A stretch of 64,000 bases of DNA. Origin: DASYTH01 sp036002505. Lineage in GTDB: Bacteria > Actinomycetota > Actinomycetes > Mycobacteriales > Pseudonocardiaceae. Below, piece after piece: positions 34,401-41,360 of this stretch. The position numbers and the translations under genes are program-made. Every line of letters starts with the position of its first letter. Within the stretch, counting starts at the first letter, position 1. The stretch covers positions 1 to 64,000 of the forward strand of contig NZ_DASYTH010000096.1 of the NCBI RefSeq assembly GCF_036002505.1, read 5' to 3'. Under the pieces are notes generated by a model, which saw nothing but the letters and a program-made list of their open reading frames with translations, was not told the origin of the DNA and did no database searches.

Positions 34401-34806
34401 GGATGCCGACGAAGCCGCCACCGTCGTGGAAGTACGCCTCGAACGCGGCCTGCTCGGCGTCGGAGAGCACGTCGCCGGCGTTGTTGAGGAAGACGACGAC
34501 GCGGTACTTCTTCAGGTGCGGCTTGTCGAACACGCGCGGATCGGCGGTGACCTGTGTGCTGAACCGCAACTCGGTGCCGAGCCGGCGGATGGCGTCCACC
34601 CCGGCCGCGGTCGACGGCTGCGGCGCGCCGGCCGTTCCGGTGAAGACGAGCACCTTGTAGTGCGAGCCGCCGCCCTCGACGGCGCTGCCGCTGTCGGGCA
34701 GGGGTGCCGCCGGTGCCGCGAGGGGGTTCACGGTGACGAGCAGGGAGCTGAGGAGCGCGGGCAGGACCAGGTGGGTCGCGAGCGCACGCCGAAGATGGGG
34801 TCGCAT
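31468..34806 (-). CDS. Secreted ThuA + PQQ-type sugar dehydrogenase + PKD + CBM6 multidomain protein
   Basis: A 1112-residue protein with a Sec signal (LVLPALLSSLLVTVNPLAAPAAP). Domain order: ThuA-like (about 45-270, VLVFTGTAG ... GGGFVGIHTAIE), a six-bladed glucose/sorbosone-dehydrogenase propeller (about 295-800, DVLPDGRVVQTDRRGGVRL; NRGACCHVAGDIDF), a PKD domain (about 835-925) and a CBM6-like tail (from about 980 to the end, VEFAVDQSG ... WVEFGGAGIGL). It is likely a cell-surface carbohydrate-binding oxidoreductase. ATG 34806 has an AGGTG ribosome site; the open frame continues upstream without one. Confidence 0.88.
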   Translation of the reverse strand: MRPHLRRALATHLVLPALLSSLLVTVNPLAAPAAPLPDSGSAVEGGGSHYKVLVFTGTAGAPQPSTAAGVDAIRRLGTELRFSTQVTADPRVFDKPHLKKYRVVVFLNNAGDVLSDAEQAAFEAYFHDGGGFVGIHTAIEAEPGWSFLTDVLGTRASGAAPVSQAVVKVADRVHPASANLPDRWTRTDRWYNFTSSVRGFAHVMSTVDESTFAGGTMGFDHPITWCKDFQGGRSFYTGFGGTPSSFREAGMRSHLGGAIRWAAGLTDGDCGATVLANYQMDFIAAPPNVSEPIGFDVLPDGRVVQTDRRGGVRLHDPATNTTHLLAQIPVYMASEDGMYGPAVDNDFATNRWIYLYYSPPLSTPVANAPNTGADPSVWDPWLGYFQLSRFKLLDGPAPTLDLASEQQILRVPVNRGACCHVAGDIDFDKHNNLWLVTGDDTPSGGGNSGGFAPFNDMLTTTGLFNAPHVDARRSAQNTNDLRGKILRITVRPDGSYTAPAGNLFAPGTALTRPEIYAMGLRNPFRITVDDDDVAFVTDYSPDSQTPQVFRGPAGTGRMMTVRRPANYGWPLCYSPDLPYYRWNFNTSTPLDDPPQAFECNNPAHGPENTSRWNTGLTVTPPVARPEVWYSYQDNNPANPLGTPCPAYYRQNPPGTCPQLFPELGTGGVGPHGAAKYDYNPANPNPTKFPKYYDGAIFFGEFTRDYLREIRLDSSGAVFKINDLLNCGQAPTTPTKPFLCDNPMDMMWGKDGNFYLLTYGDGFFNINPDAALVKFSYVKGLRAPIAVLNATPADGVAPLTVAFSSEGSRDPDPGDSIKFSWDLDGNGTVDSIEPNPTFTYSANGVYTARLTVTDSSGKTASANTTITVGNTSPSVHLTVPAAGGLFSFGDTIPFAVTVSDPEDGPIDCGRVQVTFVLGHDSHGHAEATANGCTGTLPTEAEDVSHGGNVFGVISAWYTDLGGSGGVPALTTVDQVTILQKHQEVEFAVDQSGTNTAPTTDAGGGLQRGSLGNGDWIALNGTYRLVDINSITFRTSGGTGLVEIHQDTVDGPLLSTVTIAATADANTYASQVFPLADPGGAHRLYLVFRPAPGGPANNFFNLNWVEFGGAGIGL

Positions 34807-34994
34807 GGCACCTCGCTGTGTCGGGGGACGTCCGGGGGCGTACTGGTCCGGGCCGGTCGGGAACCGGCCTGGTCGCGGGATCCACCGATGGGGTACGGGT
34901 GCGCCAGGGCGGTGCCACGCGCGAGGATGCGTGCGATCCGCCATCGACGACGATATGCGGTGCGTCGATCGATAGGAAGAGCTGGCACGACGAA

Positions 34995-35018
34995 AGTTAT
35001 GGGAACATCGTTCTAACT
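34995..35018. promoter_or_regulatory. Imperfect palindrome in divergent promoter region
   Basis: AGTTATGGGAACATCGTTCTAACT-type symmetry (AGTTA...GGAAC-ATC-GTTC..TAACT) is centred near 35008, in the 251-bp gap between the leftward ThuA-dehydrogenase gene and the rightward TIM-barrel gene. It is placed where a repressor could control both; no regulator is assigned. Confidence 0.4.
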
Positions 35019-35057
35019 TCTGTACGATTCGATGAAAGCTGGCCGAGGAGAGCAACG

Positions 35058-36065
35058 ATGCCGCGACCGATCACCCTGTTCACCGGCCAGTGGGCCGACC
35101 TGCCGTTCGAGGAGATGTGCCGGCTCGCCGGGCAGTGGGGGTACGACGGGCTGGAGCTCGCGTGCTGGGGCGACCACTTCGAGGTCGACGCCGCGCTCGC
35201 CGACGAGTCCTATGTGGAGCGCAAGCGGGAGACCCTGGCCAAGCACAACCTCCAGGTCTTCGCCATCTCCAACCACCTGGTCGGGCAGGCGGTCTGCGAC
35301 CACCCGATCGACGAGCGGCACCGGGCCATCCTGCCGGCCCGGATCTGGGGCGACGGCGAGCCCGAGGGCGTCCGCGCGCGGGCGGCGGCGGAGATGAAGG
35401 ACACCGCGCGGGCCGCGGCCGCGCTCGGCGTGGGCACGGTCGTCGGGTTCACCGGATCCTCGATCTGGCACACGCTCGCGATGTTCCCGCCGGTGCCCGA
35501 GTCGATGATCGACGCCGGGTACGCGGACTTCGCCGCGCGATGGAACCCCATCCTCGACGTGTTCGACGAGGTCGGCGTCCGGTTCGCGCACGAGGTGCAC
35601 CCCAGCGAGATCGCCTACGACTACTGGACCACCAGGCGCACCCTGGAGGCCATCGGCCACCGCCCCGCGTTCGGCCTCAACTGGGACCCGTCGCACATGG
35701 TCTGGCAGGGCCTCGACCCGGCGGGGTTCATCCTCGACTTCGCCGACCGCATCTACCACGTCGACTGCAAGGACACCAAGGTCCGCACCGCCGACGGCCG
35801 CCGCGGCCGGCTCTCCTCGCACCTGCCCTGGGCGGATCCGCGCCGGGGCTGGGACTTCGTCTCCACCGGCCACGGCGACGTCCCGTGGGAGGACTGCTTC
35901 CGCGCGCTCAACACGATCGGCTACGACGGCCCCATCTCCGTCGAGTGGGAGGACGCCGGCATGGACCGCCTCGTCGGCGCCCCCGAAGCCCTGGAGTTCG
36001 TGCGCCGCCTGGCTTTCGACGCTCCGGCCGCGGCCTTCGACGCGGCTTTCGCCAGCAAGGACTAG
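35058..36065 (+). CDS. Cytoplasmic sugar phosphate isomerase/epimerase-like TIM barrel
   Basis: A 335-residue AP_endonuc_2-type TIM barrel with no signal peptide. Metal-ligand positions are seen at YDGLELACWGDHF, VRFAHEVHPSEIAYDY, FGLNWDPSHM, IYHVDCKDTK and ISVEWEDAGMDR. It is similar to inosose/keto-sugar epimerases and isomerases encoded with Gfo/Idh/MocA dehydrogenases. GAGGAGAG precedes ATG 35058. It probably acts after the dehydrogenase at 28772; the exact reaction is unknown. Confidence 0.87.
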   Translation: MPRPITLFTGQWADLPFEEMCRLAGQWGYDGLELACWGDHFEVDAALADESYVERKRETLAKHNLQVFAISNHLVGQAVCDHPIDERHRAILPARIWGDGEPEGVRARAAAEMKDTARAAAALGVGTVVGFTGSSIWHTLAMFPPVPESMIDAGYADFAARWNPILDVFDEVGVRFAHEVHPSEIAYDYWTTRRTLEAIGHRPAFGLNWDPSHMVWQGLDPAGFILDFADRIYHVDCKDTKVRTADGRRGRLSSHLPWADPRRGWDFVSTGHGDVPWEDCFRALNTIGYDGPISVEWEDAGMDRLVGAPEALEFVRRLAFDAPAAAFDAAFASKD

Positions 36066-36091
36066 CAATCCGGCCTCTGCACTTCGTCACC

Positions 36092-36304
36092 GTGTTGGCG
36101 TCTCACGTTGCCGTGTTGGCGCGTCACGGTGCCATGTTGGCATCTGGCGTAGGTGTGTTGGCTGGTGACGACGCCCCCGGACACCGCTGACGGTGACCCC
36201 GGCGCACACCCGGGCCCAAGACAGCGACGCCACACGCCAACACAGCCACGCCAGAGGCCAACACAGCGACGCCACACGCCAACATGGCTTCGCCAGAGGC
36301 CAAC
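36092..36304. repeat. Facing arrays of 21-nt units (GTGTTGGCG type)
   Basis: Four 21-nt units run in one direction (36092-36112, 36113-36133, 36134-36154, 36155-36175), each beginning (G/A)TGTTGGC and ending near TG/GACGCC. After 45 bp come four in the opposite direction (36221-36241, 36242-36262, 36263-36283, 36284-36304) ending GCCAAC. The unit length is exactly seven codons, so open frames with heptapeptide repeats cross it; these are not believed to be genes. With the promoter just to its right it fills the 360-bp gap after the TIM-barrel gene. Confidence 0.8.
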
Positions 36305-36325
36305 ACACCGAACCTTGTTCGCCTT

Positions 36326-36397
36326 TTGACGAGGCCCGGCGTCCCCTTTACTGTTTTGTACGTTGCAGCTTCTCGAAAGCTGTTCGGTATTCCGAAC
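36326..36397 (+). promoter_or_regulatory. Arabinanase promoter and operator
   Basis: TTGACG (36326-36331), a 17-nt spacer and TACTGT (36349-36354) form the promoter. GTTCGGTATTCCGAAC (36382-36397) lies 27 bases after the -10 box, with perfect 6-bp arms. The arrangement is the same as at 5719-5790. Confidence 0.72.
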
Positions 36398-36425
36398 GGC
36401 TCACCCCTGCTGAGGAGGAGCGCTG

Positions 36426-37388
36426 ATGCAACGAGGTCTCGTCGTGGCCGCGCTGATCGCGGTGGTCATCCCGGTCGTGGTTCCGGGTGTGGCGGCGGCG
36501 GAGTATCCGAATCCGGGTCAGGTGACGGGTTCGATCAACGTGCACGACCCGGCCATGGTCCGGGCCGCGAACGGTGCGTACTTCCTGTTCTCGACCGGAA
36601 ACAACCTCCCGATCCGGACGTCCGCCAACCGCGTCGCCTTCGCCAACGCCGGCGTGGTGTGGCCGAACGGCGCCCCGTGGACCACGCAGTTCACCGGCGG
36701 CAGCGCCAACCTCTGGGCGCCGGACATCTCGTTCCACAATGGACGGTATTACCTGTACTACGCCGCCTCGTCGTTCGGCTCGCGCAACTCGGCGATCTTC
36801 CTGGCCACCAGCACCACCGCCGCACAAGGATCCTGGACCAACCTCGGCATGGTGTGGCAGACCAGCAACGCCAACGACTACAACGCGATCGACCCCAACC
36901 TGGTGGTCGATTCGGCCGGCCGGTGGTGGCTGTCGTTCGGCTCGTTCTGGACCGGCATCAAGATGATCCGGATCGATCCGGCCACCGGCAAGCAGCACGC
37001 CGGCGACCGGACGCTCTACGGCATCGCGCGGCGGCCGTCGAACGGCGGCGCGGTGGAGGCGCCGTTCATCGTCGAGCGCAACGGTTTCTTCTACCTGTTC
37101 GTGTCGTTCGACCTGTGCTGCCGGGGAACCAGCAGCACCTACCGGGTCATGGTCGGCCGGTCGACGTCCATCACCGGGCCCTACGTGGACCGCGCCGGCG
37201 TGGCCCTGACCAACGGCGGCGGCACCGAGATCATGGCCACGCACGGCAGCATCGTCGGTCCCGGCCACGAGGCGGTGCTGCCGGACACCGACAACTGGCT
37301 GCTGGTCTACCACTACTACACCTCGACGGGCAGCCGGCTCGGGATCAACTTCCTCGACTGGAGCGACGGCTGGCCGCGCGCCTTCTGA
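36426..37388 (+). CDS. Secreted endo-1,5-alpha-L-arabinanase (GH43)
   Basis: A 320-residue protein with a Sec signal (LVVAALIAVVIPVVVPGVAAA). A single-domain GH43 propeller carries the catalytic acids Asp41 (VHDPAM), Asp156 (AIDPN) and Glu211 (GAVEAPF), and the NYDWxD-like region NFLDWSDGWP at the end. It should cut the arabinan backbone into oligosaccharides for the GH51/GH43 exo-enzymes and the importer encoded next. GAGGAG lies before the ATG. Confidence 0.93.
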   Translation: MQRGLVVAALIAVVIPVVVPGVAAAEYPNPGQVTGSINVHDPAMVRAANGAYFLFSTGNNLPIRTSANRVAFANAGVVWPNGAPWTTQFTGGSANLWAPDISFHNGRYYLYYAASSFGSRNSAIFLATSTTAAQGSWTNLGMVWQTSNANDYNAIDPNLVVDSAGRWWLSFGSFWTGIKMIRIDPATGKQHAGDRTLYGIARRPSNGGAVEAPFIVERNGFFYLFVSFDLCCRGTSSTYRVMVGRSTSITGPYVDRAGVALTNGGGTEIMATHGSIVGPGHEAVLPDTDNWLLVYHYYTSTGSRLGINFLDWSDGWPRAF

Positions 37389-37400
37389 CCGCGGTGATCC

Positions 37401-37469
37401 TTGCCGGCCGGCCGGGCGACCGGCTACCGTAAGGTTTCGGATTTTCGGATTAGGTTCGATATCCCGAAC
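37401..37469 (+). promoter_or_regulatory. Promoter and operator of the arabino-oligosaccharide importer operon
   Basis: TTGCCG (37401-37406), an 18-nt spacer and TACCGT (37425-37430) are followed by GTTCGATATCCCGAAC at 37454-37469, ending two bases before the first ATG. It is the third member of the GTTCG-N6-CGAAC set. The operator lies in the leader where a bound protein would block elongation or ribosome access. Confidence 0.68.
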
Positions 37470-37471
37470 GG

Positions 37472-38776
37472 ATGTCACCGATGACATCACTGAGTCGTCG
37501 CCGTTTCATGGTCAGCGCCCTGGCGTTGGGCGCCACGAGTTGCGCCGGTTCGGACCTGTACACCGGCGCTGCCACCAAGTTGCGCTACTGGAACCTGTTC
37601 GGCGGCGGCGACGGCGTGAACATGCTGGCCATGCTGGACGCGTTCCGCGCGGCCAACCCGGACGTCGAGGTGGAGGCGTCGACCCTGGCCTGGGGGCCGC
37701 CGTACTACACCAAGCTGGCCATGGCCTCGACCGGCGGCCGGGCGCCCGACGTGGCGATCCTGCACCTGTCCCGGCTCCCGGCGTTCGCCCCGGCCGGCCT
37801 GCTCGATCCGGTCGACCTCGACCTGCTGGCCGAGGCCGGGGTGCGGCCCGAGGACTTCCCGCAGTCCATCTGGGAGCAGGGCCAGCACGGCGGCCGGACC
37901 TACGCGGTGCCGTTGGACACCCATCCGCTCGTCATGTACTACAACGTCGACGTCTGCGCCAAGGCGGGCCTGCTCGACGCCGCCGGGAAGCTGAAGCCGA
38001 TCACCGGTCCGGACCAGATCATCGAGGCCTTCCTCGCCGCCAAGCGGGTCACCGGCGCGCACGGCATGTCGGTGGAGACGTTCGGCCCGGGCGCGGTCAG
38101 CCCGTGGCGGCTGTTCTGGACGATGTACCGCCAGCTCGGCGGCGAGCTCCGGCTGGACGGCCCGAAGCTGGCGATCGACGACGGAAAAGCGTTGCAGGCA
38201 CTGGAGTTCATGCGGCGGCTGAGCACCAGCGGCGCGGCCGTGACCGAAGTGGACTATCAGGGCTCGGTGGCGCTGTTCGCCGCAGGCAAGGCCGGGTTCC
38301 ACTGGAACGGCGAGTGGGAGGTCAGCTCGTTCCTGACCGCCAAGACGCCGTTCAGCATGACCCGCTTTCCCTCCGTGTTCAACGGAAGCGCGGTGGTGGA
38401 GGCGGACGCGCACACGCTGGTGCTGCCGCACCGGCGGGACCGCGGCGGCGCGGCCGAGCGGGCCGCCTACCGGTTCATCGCGTTCCTCCTGAAGAACAGC
38501 GTGACCTGGGCGAAGGGCGGCCACATCCCGGCGTACCGGCCGGTGGCCGAGAGCCAGGAGTACCTCGCCCTGGAGCCGCAGTCGGCGTACCGCTCGGTGG
38601 CCGACGAGGTGCAGCTCGACCCGCCGGCCTGGTTCAGCGGCTCCGGTTCGGTGCTGGAGACCGAGACCGGCGCCGCCTTCTCCACCGTGCTCACCGGACG
38701 CGGCTCCGCCCGGGACGGGCTCGACCAGGCCAAGTCCGCGCTGCAGAAGCTGCTGGACACGCCCAGCCCGGTTTAG
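37472..38776 (+). CDS. Sugar ABC transporter substrate-binding lipoprotein (arabino-oligosaccharide candidate)
   Basis: A 434-residue SBP_bac_1-type protein. The N-terminus has twin arginines (SRRRFMVSALALGATSC), with a lipobox-like ATSC at about residue 23. The mature part shows the usual YWNLFGGGDGVNMLAMLDAFRAANPDVEVE opening and AAGKAGFHWNGEW region. It likely binds arabinan fragments, judged by its location after the arabinanase and their shared operator. No ribosome site is clear; ATG 37481 (MTSLSRRRF) is an alternative start. Confidence 0.88.
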   Translation: MSPMTSLSRRRFMVSALALGATSCAGSDLYTGAATKLRYWNLFGGGDGVNMLAMLDAFRAANPDVEVEASTLAWGPPYYTKLAMASTGGRAPDVAILHLSRLPAFAPAGLLDPVDLDLLAEAGVRPEDFPQSIWEQGQHGGRTYAVPLDTHPLVMYYNVDVCAKAGLLDAAGKLKPITGPDQIIEAFLAAKRVTGAHGMSVETFGPGAVSPWRLFWTMYRQLGGELRLDGPKLAIDDGKALQALEFMRRLSTSGAAVTEVDYQGSVALFAAGKAGFHWNGEWEVSSFLTAKTPFSMTRFPSVFNGSAVVEADAHTLVLPHRRDRGGAAERAAYRFIAFLLKNSVTWAKGGHIPAYRPVAESQEYLALEPQSAYRSVADEVQLDPPAWFSGSGSVLETETGAAFSTVLTGRGSARDGLDQAKSALQKLLDTPSPV

Positions 38777-38786
38777 CGGAGGCGCC

Positions 38787-39728
38787 ATGGGAACCCAGGC
38801 CATCGCGGTGCGCACACCGCGCGTCCGGCGGGCGGTCACCGAGCGGGCACGTCTGACCCGTGGCCGCTCGGGGATCTGGTTCACCCTGCCGTTTCTCCTT
38901 GCCTACGCGGCGTTTCTGGTGTGGCCGCTGGTGCTCGGGGTGAAGATGAGCCTGTCCAACGACAGCCTCTCCGGCACCGCGGGCGGGTTCGTCGGGCTGC
39001 GCAACTTCGGCGAGGCGCTGACCGACGCCGCGGTCTGGCAGTCGCTGTGGCACACGGCCTGGTTCACGATTCTGTCCACCCCGCCGCTGGTGGTGCTCGG
39101 GCTGGTCATGGCGCTGCTGGCCAACCATCTCACCCCGGCGCGGTGGCTGTGGCGGCTGGCCTACTTCGCCCCGTTCCTGCTCCCGGTGGCCGTCGTGTCG
39201 CTGCTCTGGACCTGGTTGTTCCAGCCGGGTTTCGGACTGTTCGACGGGATGCTGTCCTGGCTCGGCGTCCACCTGAACATCGGCTGGCTGACCGACCCGG
39301 ACGCCGCCATGCCGGCCATCGTGCTGACCACGCTGTGGTGGACGGTCGGGTTCAACTTCCTGCTCTACCTCGCCGCGCTGCAGACCATTCCGCCGGACCT
39401 CTACGAGGCGTCCGCTTTGGACGGTGCCGGCTGGTGGCGGCAGCTGCGCCACGTGACCCTGCCGATGCTGCGGCGCACCACCGTGCTGATCGTGGTGCTG
39501 CAGTTGCTGGCCTCGCTGAAGGTGTTCGACCAGATCTACCTGATGACCCAGGGCGGCCCGAACCACGCCACCCGCCCGGTGATCCAGTACGTGTACGAGG
39601 CCAGCTTCACCGGCTACCGGACCGGGTACGGCACCGCCATCTCCTACGTCTTCTTCGCGCTGATCCTCGTGGTCACCGTGTCCCAGCTGAGGTTGTTCCG
39701 CGCACGCGACGAGGAGACGACGCCATGA
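38787..39728 (+). CDS. Sugar ABC transporter permease (MalF type)
   Basis: A 313-residue six-helix BPD_transp_1 permease with the EAA loop YEASALDGAGWWRQLRHVTLP. It starts 10 bp after the binding-protein gene with GGAGG close by, and its stop overlaps the next permease gene (ATGA). It forms a heterodimer with the following protein. No ATPase gene is in the operon, so a shared MsiK-like ATPase encoded elsewhere is likely. Confidence 0.9.
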   Translation: MGTQAIAVRTPRVRRAVTERARLTRGRSGIWFTLPFLLAYAAFLVWPLVLGVKMSLSNDSLSGTAGGFVGLRNFGEALTDAAVWQSLWHTAWFTILSTPPLVVLGLVMALLANHLTPARWLWRLAYFAPFLLPVAVVSLLWTWLFQPGFGLFDGMLSWLGVHLNIGWLTDPDAAMPAIVLTTLWWTVGFNFLLYLAALQTIPPDLYEASALDGAGWWRQLRHVTLPMLRRTTVLIVVLQLLASLKVFDQIYLMTQGGPNHATRPVIQYVYEASFTGYRTGYGTAISYVFFALILVVTVSQLRLFRARDEETTP

Positions 39729-40627
39729 CCACGGTCCTGCGCCCGCCGCCTACCCTCACCGCACCGGCCGCTCCGCCCCGGCGACCCCAGCGGGCCGCGG
39801 TGCTGCGCACCTCCCGGATCGGCACGGCCATCGCGCTCGTGATCGCTGTCGCGTTCGCGGTGCTGTGGCTGATCCCGTTGCTGTGGGCGGTGGACACCTC
39901 GGTCAAGCCGGAGGGCGAGACCACCGCGATCCCGGTCTCCTGGCTCCCCACCCGGTTCACCTTCGACGCCTACCGCCAGGTGCTCGCCGCCGGCCAAATC
40001 GGGCAGTGGATGCTCAACAGCGCGATCACCGCCGCGATCGTCACCGTGCTCGTGGTGCTGCTGTCCAGCCTCGCCGCCTACGGCTTCGCCCGCACCCGGT
40101 TCCGCGGCCGCCGCCTGCTCTTCGCCCTCACCATCGCCGGAATCGTGGTGCCGCCCCAGGTGCTGGTGGTGCCGCTGTTCGCCGAGATGGTCTCGCTCGG
40201 GCTGGTCGACACCTACTGGGGCATCATCCTTCCGCAGGTCGCCGCCCCGATCATGGTCTACATCCTGAAGAAGTTCTTCGACGCCCTCCCGCGCGAACTC
40301 GAGGAGTCGGCGCTCCTCGACGGAGCCAGCCGCCTGCGCATCTACTGGCAGATCGTCATGCCGCTGTCCCGCTCGGTCCTCGCCGCCGTCGCGATCTTCA
40401 CCTTCGTCTTCACCTGGAACAACTTCCTCTGGCCGTTCGTCATCGCCACCGACCCCGACACCATGACCCTCCCCGTGGGCCTCGCCACCGTCCAGACCGT
40501 CTACGGCGTCCGCTACGCCCAGATCATGGCCTCCGTCGTCCTCGGCGCCCTACCCCTGCTGGTCATCTTCGTTCTGTTCCAGCGCCAGATCGTCCGCGGC
40601 ATCGCCCACACCGGCCTCGGAAACTAG
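39725..40627 (+). CDS. Sugar ABC transporter permease (MalG type)
   Basis: A 300-residue BPD_transp_1 permease. A long cytoplasmic N-terminus is followed by helices including IALVIAVAFAVLWLIPLLWAVDTSVKP and the EAA loop LEESALLDGASRLRIYWQIVMPL. It overlaps the upstream permease by 4 bp and is the last gene of the arabinan import operon, followed by a strong hairpin. Confidence 0.9.
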   Translation: MTTVLRPPPTLTAPAAPPRRPQRAAVLRTSRIGTAIALVIAVAFAVLWLIPLLWAVDTSVKPEGETTAIPVSWLPTRFTFDAYRQVLAAGQIGQWMLNSAITAAIVTVLVVLLSSLAAYGFARTRFRGRRLLFALTIAGIVVPPQVLVVPLFAEMVSLGLVDTYWGIILPQVAAPIMVYILKKFFDALPRELEESALLDGASRLRIYWQIVMPLSRSVLAAVAIFTFVFTWNNFLWPFVIATDPDTMTLPVGLATVQTVYGVRYAQIMASVVLGALPLLVIFVLFQRQIVRGIAHTGLGN

Positions 40628-40640
40628 GTGGGGTGCGATG

Positions 40641-40681
40641 AATGCCTCATTCACTGCGCTCAGTGCACTGAATGAGGCATT
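40641..40681. terminator. Bidirectional hairpin between convergent genes (AATGCCTCATTCA arms)
   Basis: Perfect 13-base arms (40641-40653 and 40669-40681) and a 15-base loop lie between the rightward importer operon and the leftward LLM gene. It has the same style as the hairpin at 51207-51253 (ATGANTCATTC-like arms), so it is probably a dispersed intergenic hairpin acting as terminator. Confidence 0.65.
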
Positions 40682-40698
40682 GACTGCATTTCTCCCGC

Positions 40699-41319
40699 CT
40701 ACGCTGCGGCGATGGTGACCGCACGGGGCGGGTTCGCGGCCTGCTGGCGAACCGCCTGCAAGGCGCGCCAGGCCGCGGGATCCAGCAGGCCGAAGGAGAC
40801 CAGACCGGCGCCGCGGCGGCCGGCGGCGGCGGCCTTCGGCCCGAGCGCGGCCACCAGGAACTCGATCGGGTCGGCCGTGTTCACGTGCAGGCCGGCATGC
40901 AGGAACCGGACGCCGCGGACCCGGTCGCCCTCGCGGTACCCGGCGGATCGTCCGGCGCACAGGTCCTGCAGCGCGGCGGTGAACCTCTCCAGCTCAACGG
41001 TGGTGGTCGGCGGCATGCCCAGGGTGCGCCGGGCGCTGTTGCCCGTGCCGACACCGCAGACGATCCGGCCCGGTGCCAGCGCGTTGAGGCTGGCGAATGC
41101 GCTCGCGGCGGCCGGCGCGGACCGCAACGCCGGTGAGGTCACCCCGACACCGAGCTTGATCCGGCTGGTCGCCCGCGCACACAGGCCCAGCGCTACGAAC
41201 GGATCTCCGTGCACCATCGGCGTGTCGTAGACCCAGAAGCTGCTGAAGCCCAACTCCTCGGCCCGCACGGCGAGCTCCGCCACGCCAGGGTGGGCGGTGA
41301 CCACGATGCCGGCACGCAC
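40699..41319 (-). CDS. LLM-class (luciferase-like) flavin oxidoreductase, apparently short
   Basis: A 206-residue protein from GTG 41319 (GGAGG four bases upstream). VRAGIVVTAHPGVAELAVRAEELGFSSFWVYDTPM and ALAPGRIVCGVGTGNSARRTLGM are typical of F420- or FMN-dependent LLM enzymes. Family members are usually 280-340 residues; this one stops after LLDPAAWRALQAVRQQAANPP with a low-complexity end just before the hairpin at 40641-40681, so the last barrel strands are probably missing. It is the third gene of the LacI-GH3-LLM operon. It may be inactive. Confidence 0.72.
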   Translation of the reverse strand: MRAGIVVTAHPGVAELAVRAEELGFSSFWVYDTPMVHGDPFVALGLCARATSRIKLGVGVTSPALRSAPAAASAFASLNALAPGRIVCGVGTGNSARRTLGMPPTTTVELERFTAALQDLCAGRSAGYREGDRVRGVRFLHAGLHVNTADPIEFLVAALGPKAAAAGRRGAGLVSFGLLDPAAWRALQAVRQQAANPPRAVTIAAA

Positions 41320-41360
41320 GACGCCTCCACAGCAACAACAGGGACTGGAGAACACCGACG

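Noticed and set aside
31567..35016. Open frame of more than 1100 codons antisense to the ThuA-dehydrogenase gene
   Set aside because: The opposite strand encodes a complete multidomain protein with signal peptide; this frame has no domain pattern.
34807..35055. Longer N-terminus for the ThuA-dehydrogenase protein
   Set aside because: The signal peptide starts at ATG 34806; the upstream part would run into the divergent gene's promoter and start.
36092..36304. CRISPR array
   Set aside because: Units are contiguous without spacers, point in both directions, and there are no cas genes.
36062..36308. Open frames with heptapeptide repeats (CWRVASL type) across the 21-nt array
   Set aside because: The periodicity comes from the DNA repeat; several frames on both strands are open equally and none has a convincing start.
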